Counted from the stretch's first letter, positions 1 to 6,945 are shown. The stretch is 15,087 nucleotides of DNA from Campylobacterales bacterium (GCA_027056215.1 JALULO010000041.1:1-15087), one strand, 5' to 3'. Notes: generated by a model not told the origin, from the sequence alone. Numbers and translations: made by a program.

Positions 1-30
1 CTTTTCTTTCACATTTTTGTGTTAGGTTTG

Positions 31-49
31 TTTGTTCGCATAGAACAAA
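31..49 (+). promoter_or_regulatory. Hairpin overlapping the RBS of the Tat-signal gene
   Basis: A perfect 7-bp inverted repeat (TTTGTTC / GAACAAA) with a 5-nt loop ends at base 49. The last three bases of its 3' arm are the first three of the Shine-Dalgarno sequence AAAGGAG (47-53). In RNA it could partly hide the ribosome binding site. The stem is AT-rich and short, so a regulatory role is only inferred. The window starts just upstream, so the promoter cannot be seen. Confidence 0.35.
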
Positions 50-58
50 GGAGATCAT

Positions 59-226
59 ATGGAAATTTCAAGACGAAGTTTTTTAGGCTATTTATCTGCT
101 TTGGGTTTCATCAGTTTTAGTGAAGTCTCTCTTATGGCAAATGATACTAATGTTATCTATGATACAGAAGATGTCCCATTTCACCCCGATTTAGATGAAG
201 CATTTGATCCTGATGGATGGCTTTGA
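59..226 (+). CDS. Small Tat-signal protein, 55 aa, function unknown
   Basis: This short open frame begins with a near-ideal twin-arginine signal: SRRSFLGY at residues 4-11, followed by a moderately hydrophobic stretch to about residue 27. The mature part would be only about 28 residues, very acidic and ending in DPDGWL, with no cysteine. The start is supported by AAAGGAG five bases upstream, and the gene is closed by a clear terminator. Small Tat proteins of this size in anaerobic respirers often accompany periplasmic redox enzymes, for example the formate dehydrogenase-associated Tat-target peptides, but this sequence does not let me assign it to one. The gene that precedes it lies outside the window. 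I am confident it is a gene and a Tat substrate, and do not know its function. Confidence 0.75.
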   Translation: MEISRRSFLGYLSALGFISFSEVSLMANDTNVIYDTEDVPFHPDLDEAFDPDGWL

Positions 227-244
227 TTCTTAAATATTATATAT

Positions 245-274
245 AAGAGGGAGTGAAAGTTTTCCTCCCTTTTC
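245..274 (+). terminator. Rho-independent terminator after the Tat-signal gene
   Basis: The arms AAGAGGGAG and CTCCCTTTT pair over nine positions with one G-U. An inner GAA/TTC pair set continues the stem past a bulged T to a 4-nt loop. The 3' arm runs into TTTTC and further T-rich sequence. It lies 18 bases after the stop codon of the Tat gene and separates it from the sigma-54 unit that follows. Confidence 0.85.
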
Positions 275-314
275 TACGTTTGTTTTCCTTCTTAAACTTT
301 TTTTAAAAATAAAG

Positions 315-331
315 TTGGCACACATTTTGCT
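315..331 (+). promoter_or_regulatory. Sigma-54 (RpoN) promoter
   Basis: The sequence TTGGCAC-N5-TTGCT matches the RpoN -24/-12 consensus. The GG at 317-318 and the GC at 329-330 are separated by exactly ten bases, the spacing sigma-54 requires. Transcription should start near 341-343, giving a leader of about 45 bases before the PKD lipoprotein gene. In Campylobacterota sigma-54 with the activator FlgR drives the middle class of flagellar genes, so this unit may be co-regulated with flagellar assembly. Confidence 0.85.
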
Positions 332-387
332 TTATAACCTGAAATATACTTTAGGGTACATCTAATAATTATATCAGGAGATAAAAC

Positions 388-1953
388 ATGTTACATTTTA
401 TGGGCATCTTAGCCTTGTTTTTAACACTTTTCATAGGGTGTGGTGGTCAAAAATGCTGTGCATCAAAAGACAATGTTTCCAATGTGCAAAAAGAAACTTT
501 GGGTGATACGATCAGTAGTGATAAACCTGTCGCAACTATTACATCTGGGCGTGAGATTTGTAAACTTGGTGACACCATAACTTTTGATGGTAGACAAAGC
601 AGTGACGTAGATGGATATGTGGAAAATTACACATGGACAGATGGAGATACGTTGATTACGTCAACTTCTGTAGTAACACTTAACTGTGATGTTGAAGGTA
701 AAAAAAATATTTGTTTAAGTGTCAAAGATGATCAAAATAATAGTTCAAATCAAATTTGTCAAACATATACAGTTTCAAAAGAGACCAAAATACCACCACA
801 CGCAGCTATAAGTGTAGTTCCATCAAGTTGTATAGTGGGTGAGACTTTTTTGGTTAAAGGTGATCAAAGTAGTGACAGAGATGGTGAGATTTCAAGTTAT
901 GTGTGGAGTTTTGAAGGGGAGCGTTCTTCTAAACAAAATCCTCTGTTTACGTGTGCCAAAGAGGGAGATCAGACACTTTGCTTGCAGGTACAAGATAATG
1001 AAGGTTTAACAGATCGTAACTGTAGTACCATCATCGGTCAAACTACGCCAAATCATAAACCAGTTGCAGATTTGTCACTTTCAAAAAAACGATGTATATT
1101 GGGTGAAGTTGTAAACCTTGATGCTTCTAAAAGTACAGATAGCGATGGTTTTATCTCTGAGTATATCTGGACTCCGGACACACTATCTGGTGCACAAGAT
1201 CACTATGATTGTACAAAAGAAGGCTCTCATGAGGTATGTGTGGTTGTCAAAGATGATCAAGGACGCAAAAGTGAACCGGTTTGTAAGACAATCTATGTTT
1301 CAAAACATACCAATACACTCCCTGTAGCGAAGATTGTCAATGTGCCACAAACTTGTACGGTAGGTGATATTATCACGGCTGATGGTACAACAAGTAGTGA
1401 TAGCGATGGTCGGATAACTGCTTACAACTGGAGTGAAGATGACAATCAAAATATATCAAAATTGGCAAAGCCTCTGTTTCACTGTGATTATGAGGGAAGT
1501 AAAAAAGTTTGTTTACAAGTTATGGACAATGATGGTGCATACTCTGCCAATGTAGCGTGTAAAGATATTCAGATTCAAGCAAAACCGCAGCCAGCACCAC
1601 AGACGATACCACCAAAAGCTGTGATGAGTGTAGGTGATCCTACGCTTGATGCAAACAATAAAATTGATGGTTTTTGGTTTGATTGTTCAAAAAGTTATGA
1701 TCAAGACCGTATAGATAGTGATCACAACAGTGCCAATGATGCAAAAGTACTCAAAGCAACTTGGAATATTTACAAAACAAATGATGGCGTTAAAGCACCA
1801 TTACATACACGAGATATCTGTAGAAAGTGGGTCGGTACACCTGATAAGCTAGATTTTATGGAAGTGACTTTGATTGTGACAGATGATGATGGTGAAAGCG
1901 CTTCTGTTACGCAAGTTTATGACTGGAATGGTCATGATTTGATACAAAGATAA
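388..1953 (+). CDS. PKD-repeat lipoprotein, 521 aa
   Basis: A predicted exported surface or periplasmic protein. Residues 1-18 form a hydrophobic signal ending in LFIGC, an imperfect lipobox, so lipidation at Cys18 is likely. Four PKD-like beta-sandwich repeats of about 90 residues follow, each with a signature such as SSDVDGY, SSDRDGE, STDSDGF or SSDSDGR leading into a Y-x-W strand. Each also has a D-D/D-N strand near its end. Each repeat carries regularly placed cysteines (C-x-LGD or C-x-VGD early, then C-x-x-EG and V/L-C late), which suggests intradomain disulfides. A fifth, more divergent PKD-like domain covers about residues 415-521. The start has AGGAG upstream. PKD repeats usually mediate protein or polysaccharide contacts. 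No enzyme domain is visible. The sigma-54 promoter implies flagellar-type timing of expression. The exact role is unknown. Confidence 0.9.
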   Translation: MLHFMGILALFLTLFIGCGGQKCCASKDNVSNVQKETLGDTISSDKPVATITSGREICKLGDTITFDGRQSSDVDGYVENYTWTDGDTLITSTSVVTLNCDVEGKKNICLSVKDDQNNSSNQICQTYTVSKETKIPPHAAISVVPSSCIVGETFLVKGDQSSDRDGEISSYVWSFEGERSSKQNPLFTCAKEGDQTLCLQVQDNEGLTDRNCSTIIGQTTPNHKPVADLSLSKKRCILGEVVNLDASKSTDSDGFISEYIWTPDTLSGAQDHYDCTKEGSHEVCVVVKDDQGRKSEPVCKTIYVSKHTNTLPVAKIVNVPQTCTVGDIITADGTTSSDSDGRITAYNWSEDDNQNISKLAKPLFHCDYEGSKKVCLQVMDNDGAYSANVACKDIQIQAKPQPAPQTIPPKAVMSVGDPTLDANNKIDGFWFDCSKSYDQDRIDSDHNSANDAKVLKATWNIYKTNDGVKAPLHTRDICRKWVGTPDKLDFMEVTLIVTDDDGESASVTQVYDWNGHDLIQR

Positions 1954-1974
1954 GGATGAGACAATAAAACGTTC

Positions 1975-2003
1975 TTGACAAAAATTATCTTTTATACTAT
2001 ACT
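1975..2003 (+). promoter_or_regulatory. Sigma-70 promoter of the leu leader-leuA unit
   Basis: TTGACA (1975-1980) and TATACT (1998-2003) are separated by exactly 17 bases. This is close to the housekeeping consensus and stronger in its -35 box than most promoters of this group. The start of transcription is expected near 2009-2011, only about 18 bases before the leader peptide start codon. Confidence 0.85.
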
Positions 2004-2017
2004 TTCCTAAAAACAGA

Positions 2018-2211
2018 GGGAGAAGAGATGCAAAGTTTCAGACAAACGACAGATTTTATGATTGGTCATGATGCTCTTCTCCTCCTTTCTTTCCTGCTTA
2101 GTCTCTAAGCATACTTCTACATTTTTATATCATTGATTTGATTTTTTGTTTTAAGATTTTTGGGCTTTATGCCTCATCCTAGATTAATAGATTATATATA
2201 AAGAGAACAAT
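2018..2211 (+). promoter_or_regulatory. leuA leader region: RBS/Leu-codon pairing and untranslated stretch
   Basis: GGAGAAGAG at 2019-2027, the ribosome binding region of the leader peptide, is perfectly complementary to CTCTTCTCC at 2074-2082, which covers the end of codon 16 and Leu codons 17-19. G2018 and T2083 add a G-U pair. A ribosome stalled at those codons would keep this helix open. Between the leader stop and leuA, 2109-2211 is T-rich. It contains a weak GGC/GCC hairpin (2163-2174) and no GC-rich terminator, so the downstream switch (transcriptional or translational) is not evident by eye. Confidence 0.45.
2028..2108 (+). CDS. Leucine-rich leader peptide upstream of leuA
   Basis: This 26-codon reading frame sits between the promoter and leuA and ends in LLLLSFLLSL: seven of its last ten codons are leucine (CTT, CTC, CTC, CTT, CTG, CTT, CTC). 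It has a purine-rich ribosome binding site (GGGAG) upstream. The arrangement is that of the leucine attenuation leaders known from enterobacterial leu operons, where ribosome stalling at Leu codons reports on charged leucyl-tRNA. A run of leucines can also occur by chance in a hydrophobic peptide. The position directly before leuA, 104 bases upstream, makes the regulatory reading more likely. I do not recognise a published family for this leader. Confidence 0.75.
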   Translation: MQSFRQTTDFMIGHDALLLLSFLLSL

Positions 2212-3843
2212 ATGAAATATACAAAATTTAAAAAGATAGATTTGCCTGATCGAACATGGCCGGGTAACGAGATAGAACAAGCACCCATCTGGTGTTCGGT
2301 GGATTTAAGAGATGGTAATCAAGCTTTAATCAATCCTATGGATATCGATAAAAAAGTACGTTTTTTTAATCTTTTGGTTCAGATTGGATTTAAAGAGATA
2401 GAGATAGGTTTTCCAAGTGCGAGTGAAACAGAGTTTGCATTTTGTCGTTACCTTATCGAAGAGGGATTGATCCCAGATGATGTGACGATTAGTATCTTGA
2501 CACAAGCCAGAGAGCATTTGATCGCTAAAAGTGCGGAGGCTTTGGAGGGGGCAAAAAATGTTATTGTCCATTTATATAACTCTACTTCAACCATGCAGCG
2601 AGAGATTGTTTTTCATAAATCATGTGATGAGATCACCCAGATAGCGTTAGATGGTGTGGCTTGGGTAAAACACTATTTTAAAGATTTTGAGGGCAATGTT
2701 CATTTGGAGTACTCTCCAGAGAGTTTTACCCAAACCGAGCTTGATTTTGCAGTTGATATATGTAACGCAGTCGTTGATGCATGGGATCCTAGACATGATG
2801 AAAAAGTGATTATCAACCTTCCTTCTACAGTTGAATCCGCTACGCCAAATGTCTATGCTGATCAGATTGAGTGGATGTGTCGTCACATACAAAGAAGAGA
2901 ACAAGTCATCGTGAGTTTACACGCACACAACGATAGAGGAACCGCGGTAGCTGCAACAGAGTTAGCTTTGATGGCAGGTGCTGATCGTGTTGAAGGCACA
3001 CTTTTAGGCAATGGAGAACGCACTGGAAATGTAGATATCGTAACTTTAGCATTAAATATGTACACACAAGGGATAGATCCCAAACTTGATTTTAGTGATG
3101 TGGATAAAATCATCGAAGTTGTGGAACACTGTAATGAAATCAAAACCCATCCAAGACATCCTTACGTTGGTGCATTGGTGCATACGGCATTTAGTGGGTC
3201 ACATCAGGATGCTATCAAAAAGGGGTTGGCATTGCAGCAAAAGGAGAGATTATGGTATGTTCCCTATCTTCCCATCGACCCTAAAGACATAGGACGCAGT
3301 TATGAGTCGATTATCAGGGTCAATTCTCAATCAGGGAAGGGTGGGGTAAGTTATATCCTTGAGAGTGCTTTTGGCTATAAAATACCAAAGTCCATGCAGC
3401 CATTTGTTGCACGTGCTGTACAAAATGTCAGTGATCAAAAGGGTGGTGTTTTGAGTGAAGTGGAGATATTTACTATATTTAAAAGAGAATTTTTAAATAT
3501 CGCTAAGCCGTTTTCGCTCAAAGATATTAAAATTACGATAGAAGATGAGGTTGTTGCGTTAGAAGCTATGTTGTGTCAAGAAGGTGTATGTGAGACTATG
3601 ATGCAAAAGGGTTCAGGTATCATCGAAGCACTCAGTAGTATGATCAAAAACAAGGGTGTATCATTTGAAGTGCAAAGTTACAATGAACATGCCCTTTCAC
3701 GTGGAAGTGATGCCAAAGCCGCATCCTATTTTGCTATCAAAAAAGAGGGTAAAACATACTTTGGTGCAGGTGTTGGGGAAAATATCACTTATGCATCGAT
3801 TTACGCCTTGCTTAGTGCCGTAAATCGTGCTATGATGTTATAA
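2212..3843 (+). CDS. leuA: 2-isopropylmalate synthase, long (type 2) form
   Basis: Catalyses the first committed step of leucine synthesis, condensing acetyl-CoA with 2-oxoisovalerate to 2-isopropylmalate in the cytoplasm. The N-terminal TIM barrel shows the DLRDGNQ motif (residues 31-37, Arg33 and Asp34 catalytic/metal site) and the metal-binding HAH at 237-239 followed by NDRG. It also shows GNGERTGN at 266-273. Residues from about 430 form the LeuA dimer/regulatory domain, with conserved GSGIIEA, EHALSRGSDA and GAGVGENI segments, which binds leucine for feedback control. The 543-aa length and the ALINPM context after DLRDGNQ match the actinobacterial/fungal-like type rather than the roughly 510-aa form common in proteobacteria. 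The upstream Leu-rich leader suggests additional control by leucyl-tRNA supply. ATG is preceded by AAAGAGAA. Confidence 0.95.
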   Translation: MKYTKFKKIDLPDRTWPGNEIEQAPIWCSVDLRDGNQALINPMDIDKKVRFFNLLVQIGFKEIEIGFPSASETEFAFCRYLIEEGLIPDDVTISILTQAREHLIAKSAEALEGAKNVIVHLYNSTSTMQREIVFHKSCDEITQIALDGVAWVKHYFKDFEGNVHLEYSPESFTQTELDFAVDICNAVVDAWDPRHDEKVIINLPSTVESATPNVYADQIEWMCRHIQRREQVIVSLHAHNDRGTAVAATELALMAGADRVEGTLLGNGERTGNVDIVTLALNMYTQGIDPKLDFSDVDKIIEVVEHCNEIKTHPRHPYVGALVHTAFSGSHQDAIKKGLALQQKERLWYVPYLPIDPKDIGRSYESIIRVNSQSGKGGVSYILESAFGYKIPKSMQPFVARAVQNVSDQKGGVLSEVEIFTIFKREFLNIAKPFSLKDIKITIEDEVVALEAMLCQEGVCETMMQKGSGIIEALSSMIKNKGVSFEVQSYNEHALSRGSDAKAASYFAIKKEGKTYFGAGVGENITYASIYALLSAVNRAMML

Positions 3844-3862
3844 AAAAGTGGGGAAAGGGATA

Positions 3863-4474
3863 ATGGATATTTTAGAGATTGCAGAGATTATTGGTATCAT
3901 CTCTTTCTCCCTCAGTGGGTTTTTTGTAGCCAGTAGTGCAAAGCTTGATATCCTTGGTATTTTTATAGCTTCTTTTCTCACAGCACTTGGTGGTGGCGTG
4001 ATACGTGATATCATCGCACACAAACCACTGTATGCTTTTAGCAATAATCTTGCTTCTGTTTTAGTGATTTGTGTGGTTATCGTAGCGATCTTTTTTAAGA
4101 TACACCGGTTTAATACGATTGAAAAAAATGGTATTTTCATCCTCTTTGATACCTTTGGTCTTGTCTCTTTTGCTATTTCCGGGGCTTTAGTTGGGGTTGA
4201 GAGTGGGTTTAACTTTTTTGGCGTAGTTTTGTTATCGCTCATTACTGCCGTTGGTGGTGGGGTACTTCGTGATATGTTGATCAATAAAGTGCCTCTAATT
4301 TTAACCAGTGAATTTTATGGGAGTGTTGCTTTGGTTGTTGGTATGCTTATATACCTACTTGAAAAAACTGATTTGATGCATTTTACGACTATTGTGATGG
4401 TTTTTATTATTGGATTATTATTGCGATTTATAGCACTTTGGAGAGATTGGCATTTGCCAAAGGTGATTTCATAG
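3863..4474 (+). CDS. TRIC/UPF0126 family membrane protein
   Basis: An inner-membrane protein of 203 residues with about seven hydrophobic segments. It is built of two homologous halves, each holding the family's glycine-rich signature: TALGGGVIRD in the first half and TAVGGGVLRD in the second. It ends in RDWHLPKV, a typical family C-terminus. Bacterial relatives of the trimeric intracellular cation channels (TRIC) belong here. Some act as monovalent cation channels, but substrates of most bacterial members are unproven. I chose ATG 3863 over the in-frame GTG at 3848 because GGGGA and AAGGG precede it and the membrane-entry segment then starts normally. It lies 19 bases after leuA and is probably cotranscribed with it, though no functional link to leucine synthesis is evident. 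Confidence 0.9.
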   Translation: MDILEIAEIIGIISFSLSGFFVASSAKLDILGIFIASFLTALGGGVIRDIIAHKPLYAFSNNLASVLVICVVIVAIFFKIHRFNTIEKNGIFILFDTFGLVSFAISGALVGVESGFNFFGVVLLSLITAVGGGVLRDMLINKVPLILTSEFYGSVALVVGMLIYLLEKTDLMHFTTIVMVFIIGLLLRFIALWRDWHLPKVIS

Positions 4475-4500
4475 TGAGGTGTCTTTTAGACACTCTCACT
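4473..4500. terminator. Shared hairpin between convergent genes
   Basis: The arms AGTGAG-TGTCT and AGACA-CTCACT form an 11-bp interrupted stem with a short T loop. It spans the stop codons of both the TRIC-family gene (plus) and the FliT-like gene (minus). Neither strand has a proper T-tract after the stem, so it may act as a bidirectional terminator aided by other factors, or as a 3'-end stabiliser. Confidence 0.5.
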
Positions 4501-4743
4501 AAATGAGGATTCTTCGGTGTAAGTATTGACAAAGTTTTTACTTTTTTGGATCTTTGCCATATTTTGTTTTAAAACTCTTTGCTCTTTTGCTATCAATTTT
4601 TTTGATTCGTTGATCAGGGATACTGCTGATCTGAGTTGATTGATATCTTTGATTTCAGGCATCTGTTCTAACAATTGTTCTAGTTTCTCAAAATCTTTTT
4701 CGATGATTGCGATTTTGAACTTTTCAAGCCATTTCGTACTCAA
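4486..4743 (-). CDS. Small helical protein after fliS, FliT-like candidate
   Basis: An 85-residue charged protein predicted to be largely alpha-helical, with many Lys, Glu and Leu residues (for example KDFEKLEQLLEQMPEI). The start is a TTG supported by AGAGGAG seven bases upstream; no ATG occurs near the N-terminus. It overlaps the end of fliS by 20 bases, so translation is probably coupled. In many bacteria the gene after fliD-fliS is fliT, which encodes the small helical export chaperone of the filament cap FliD. Position, size and helical character fit, but I cannot point to a FliT-specific motif, so the assignment is inference from context. Confidence 0.7.
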   Translation of the reverse strand: MSTKWLEKFKIAIIEKDFEKLEQLLEQMPEIKDINQLRSAVSLINESKKLIAKEQRVLKQNMAKIQKSKNFVNTYTEESSFSESV

Positions 4744-5104
4744 CGTGTGTCTCCTCTTTCCATGTTTGAAGCAGTACCTTCACTACATGAATAATCGTAT
4801 CTAACTCAGATGTAGAGTTTTTGATATTTGCATGATTTAGAGCTTTGATTTGATGCATATATAAACCACTTAGATATGCTGTCATCTCACTGCCGTCGTT
4901 GCTTAGAGAGTTAATCAACTCTATAAATATATCGTTTGAACGATTGATCCATTTTGCCTTTGCCTGTACGTCATTTTTTTCTATGGCACGTTTGGCTAGT
5001 GAGGTATACTTTAAAAGTCCTTCATAAAGCATCTCAATAAGTTTTTCAGGTGAATAGACCCCTGTTTGATTTTGGCTATAAGCCTGATATGCTGATTTTC
5101 TCAT
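4724..5104 (-). CDS. fliS: Flagellar export chaperone FliS
   Basis: Binds the C-terminal helix of newly made flagellin in the cytoplasm, preventing early polymerisation and delivering it to the flagellar export gate. The 126-residue length is usual for the family. Characteristic features are the N-terminal AYQAYSQNQ segment, the SPEKLIEMLYEGLLKY helix (the family's P-x-x-L-I-x-x-L-Y-d-g motif) and a fully helical body. The start is preceded by AAAGGAA. It follows fliD by 21 bases and overlaps the next small gene, so flaG-fliD-fliS-(fliT-like) reads as one operon. Confidence 0.95.
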   Translation of the reverse strand: MRKSAYQAYSQNQTGVYSPEKLIEMLYEGLLKYTSLAKRAIEKNDVQAKAKWINRSNDIFIELINSLSNDGSEMTAYLSGLYMHQIKALNHANIKNSTSELDTIIHVVKVLLQTWKEETHVEYEMA

Positions 5105-5125
5105 TATTTTCCTTTATGTTTTTCC

Positions 5126-6460
5126 TTATTGTTTCGCTGCTAAAGCTGCATCGATCATAGCTGTTAAACTATCTCCTTGGGAGTTTAGTTTAGAGATAAC
5201 AGAGTCATATGATGCAAACCTTTTTGCCATAATGTTATATCGGTCATCTAATCTTTTTTGTGCACTTTTTTGTTGCTCTTGTAGTCTTTTTGTACTATCA
5301 TCCAGATTAGTTGAGAGTGATTTAAGTGGTCCACTTGAACTGGTTTTGATATCAAATATACTACTTTCAAGTCTATTAAATACCCCGTTTCTCCCATCTG
5401 TTCCACGTAAAAAGTTTTCAACATTTTTAGGATCGCTTTTGAGTGTCTCTTCAAATTTTGATTTGTCAAATTTGATCGTACCGTCTCTTTGTATTTCCAT
5501 ACCAAAATCGTTGATAGTTTTACCACTTTGGCTTGTTGTCAAAACAAAAGCATCTTTGATAGCGTGTGTTGCTGATCTGAGGGCTGAAGAGCCTTGGAAA
5601 AGTCCAGCTGATTTTTCACTTTTGTTGTATCTCATACTTTCACTAAAGCCTTTGACAAAGCTATTGTATTGTTCGACAAATTTATCCATACCCTCTAAAA
5701 GTTTGTCATTGTCTGCCTTTACGGTGACATTTGTAAGACCCTCTTTTTCCAAGGTAACACTAACCCCTTCAACAAGATCATCTATCGTATTTGATGCACG
5801 TGTGATATCGATACCGTTGTAGTTAAAAGAGGCATCTTTCGCCCCTTCTCCAACTTGATCAAAGTTATAGTCACCTGTTACGGTGATATTGTTTTGTGCA
5901 CCAGTATCTTTTGATTTTAAGACGAGTTTATAAGGATCAGTACCACCAACATTCAAGATAGAAGCTTCGATTTTTCCATCTGTGCCTTCGTTAATCTTTT
6001 TAACAACATCTTTGAGTGAATCAGTAGATGTTACGTTTATAGAGACTTCATCATTATCACCCAGTTTTAGTGTCATAGTGCCTTCGCCTACAAGGGCATC
6101 TTCATAACCATATCCTTGTTGTGACTGTTTGATGTCAGAAGTTGCAAGATTGTTAACATCAAGTGAGAATGTTCCTATTGCGGCTTTAGATGTTGTGCTA
6201 ACAGAGATACTACTGCCACTAAGAGATGTATTTTTGCTATTGTATATACTTGGGTCTGAAAGTGAAACCACTTCACTGTTCATGCTGGTTAACAGCTTTT
6301 TTAATTCACCTAGTTTTTGACTCTTTAAATCGTTTAGTTCAATCTTTTGTTCGATTGGTTTTATGATAGAACCAGTGTCGGCTTTTTTAAGTTTATCGAT
6401 GATGTCAAATGAAAGTGCGCCATCACTTCCGATTCCCAGAGTACTTAATGTTCCAGCCAT
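5126..6460 (-). CDS. fliD: Flagellar filament cap protein FliD
   Basis: The secreted protein that forms the cap at the tip of the growing filament and guides flagellin insertion. The N-terminus (GTLSTLGIGSDGALSFDIID) and the C-terminal coiled-coil segment ending near SQGDSLTAMIDAALAAK are typical of FliD. The central region (about 60-330) holds the variable beta domains, including the GIDITRASNTIDDLVEGVSV stretch that is well conserved in the family. At 444 residues it is close to the E. coli length and clearly shorter than the FliD proteins of Campylobacter and Helicobacter, which have larger exposed domains. The start codon lies three bases after the flaG stop, and its ribosome site AAAGGAT overlaps the end of flaG, indicating translational coupling. 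Confidence 0.96.
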   Translation of the reverse strand: MAGTLSTLGIGSDGALSFDIIDKLKKADTGSIIKPIEQKIELNDLKSQKLGELKKLLTSMNSEVVSLSDPSIYNSKNTSLSGSSISVSTTSKAAIGTFSLDVNNLATSDIKQSQQGYGYEDALVGEGTMTLKLGDNDEVSINVTSTDSLKDVVKKINEGTDGKIEASILNVGGTDPYKLVLKSKDTGAQNNITVTGDYNFDQVGEGAKDASFNYNGIDITRASNTIDDLVEGVSVTLEKEGLTNVTVKADNDKLLEGMDKFVEQYNSFVKGFSESMRYNKSEKSAGLFQGSSALRSATHAIKDAFVLTTSQSGKTINDFGMEIQRDGTIKFDKSKFEETLKSDPKNVENFLRGTDGRNGVFNRLESSIFDIKTSSSGPLKSLSTNLDDSTKRLQEQQKSAQKRLDDRYNIMAKRFASYDSVISKLNSQGDSLTAMIDAALAAKQ

Positions 6461-6463
6461 TTT

Positions 6464-6838
6464 TTATCCTTTTTTATCAAAGAGTGTGCCTACAAGATCT
6501 TTCATACTCTCAGCGATCTTCATGGCTTCTTCTGTCGGCAATTTTCTGATGATTCTACCTGTATCTTTATCAATAACATTGAGATAAAGTTGGTCTATCT
6601 TGTCATTGTAGGCAAATTTTACATCAAGATTTAGCGAGCCGCTCATTTTATTAAACTCTTCAGTTGCTTTTTTGAGGTGCTCTTGTTTTTCTTGTACAGA
6701 CATATCGGTTAGTTTTGTATTTTCTTGTATATCATTGCTAATATCTGTGGTTTCTCTTCTATGTGTAGTTGACAAATAGTTACTTGTTCGCATCGGTTGT
6801 TGTGTTATTGTTGGTTTTATAACTGTCATAGTTTCCAT
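6464..6838 (-). CDS. flaG: FlaG family flagellar protein
   Basis: A 124-residue protein with a variable, disordered-looking N-terminal half. Its conserved C-terminal domain carries the FlaG pattern: NLDVKFAYNDKIDQLYLNVI, then DTGRIIRKLPTEEAMKIAE. FlaG proteins affect filament length in several bacteria, and in Campylobacterota flaG typically precedes fliD, as here. The start ATG follows AAGGAG by six bases. It is the first gene of the minus-strand filament-assembly operon, and a sigma-28-like promoter lies about 55 bases upstream. Confidence 0.93.
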   Translation of the reverse strand: METMTVIKPTITQQPMRTSNYLSTTHRRETTDISNDIQENTKLTDMSVQEKQEHLKKATEEFNKMSGSLNLDVKFAYNDKIDQLYLNVIDKDTGRIIRKLPTEEAMKIAESMKDLVGTLFDKKG

Positions 6839-6892
6839 ATGCTACTCCTTAGCAAAGTCTCTGATTTGGTTTTGGGACTTTCTCTAACACTA

Positions 6893-6919
6893 TAATCGGT
6901 TAAAAAATTGAAAATGGTA
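6893..6919 (-). promoter_or_regulatory. Candidate sigma-28 (FliA) promoter for flaG-fliD-fliS
   Basis: Read on the minus strand, TACCATTT, an 11-base spacer and ACCGATTA align with the FliA consensus TAAAGTTT-N11-GCCGATAA. Five of eight bases match in the -35 box and six of eight in the -10 box. The core CCGAT is intact and the spacing exact. The expected start of transcription leaves a leader of roughly 50 bases before flaG. The weak -35 box keeps this tentative. Confidence 0.45.
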
Positions 6920-6945
6920 AGAATTTTCTCTTATTTACATATAAA

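Noticed and set aside
2163..2174. GGC-TTTAT-GCC hairpin as the leu attenuator terminator
   Set aside because: The three- to four-pair stem is too weak and is not followed by a T-tract.
1953..2180. 8-bp inverted repeat AGGATGAG / CTCATCCT flanking the leu leader region
   Set aside because: One arm lies upstream of the promoter, so it cannot form in the transcript, and a chance 8-bp match is likely over about 230 bases.
4447..4460. TTGGC-ATTT-GCCAA, sigma-54-like and palindromic
   Set aside because: The GG-to-GC spacing is wrong for sigma-54, and the palindrome lies within the last codons of the TRIC-family gene.
5232..5822. 196-codon open frame opposite fliD
   Set aside because: It is antisense to the well-supported fliD coding sequence and has a composition typical of a mirror frame (Ser/Leu-rich, no motif).
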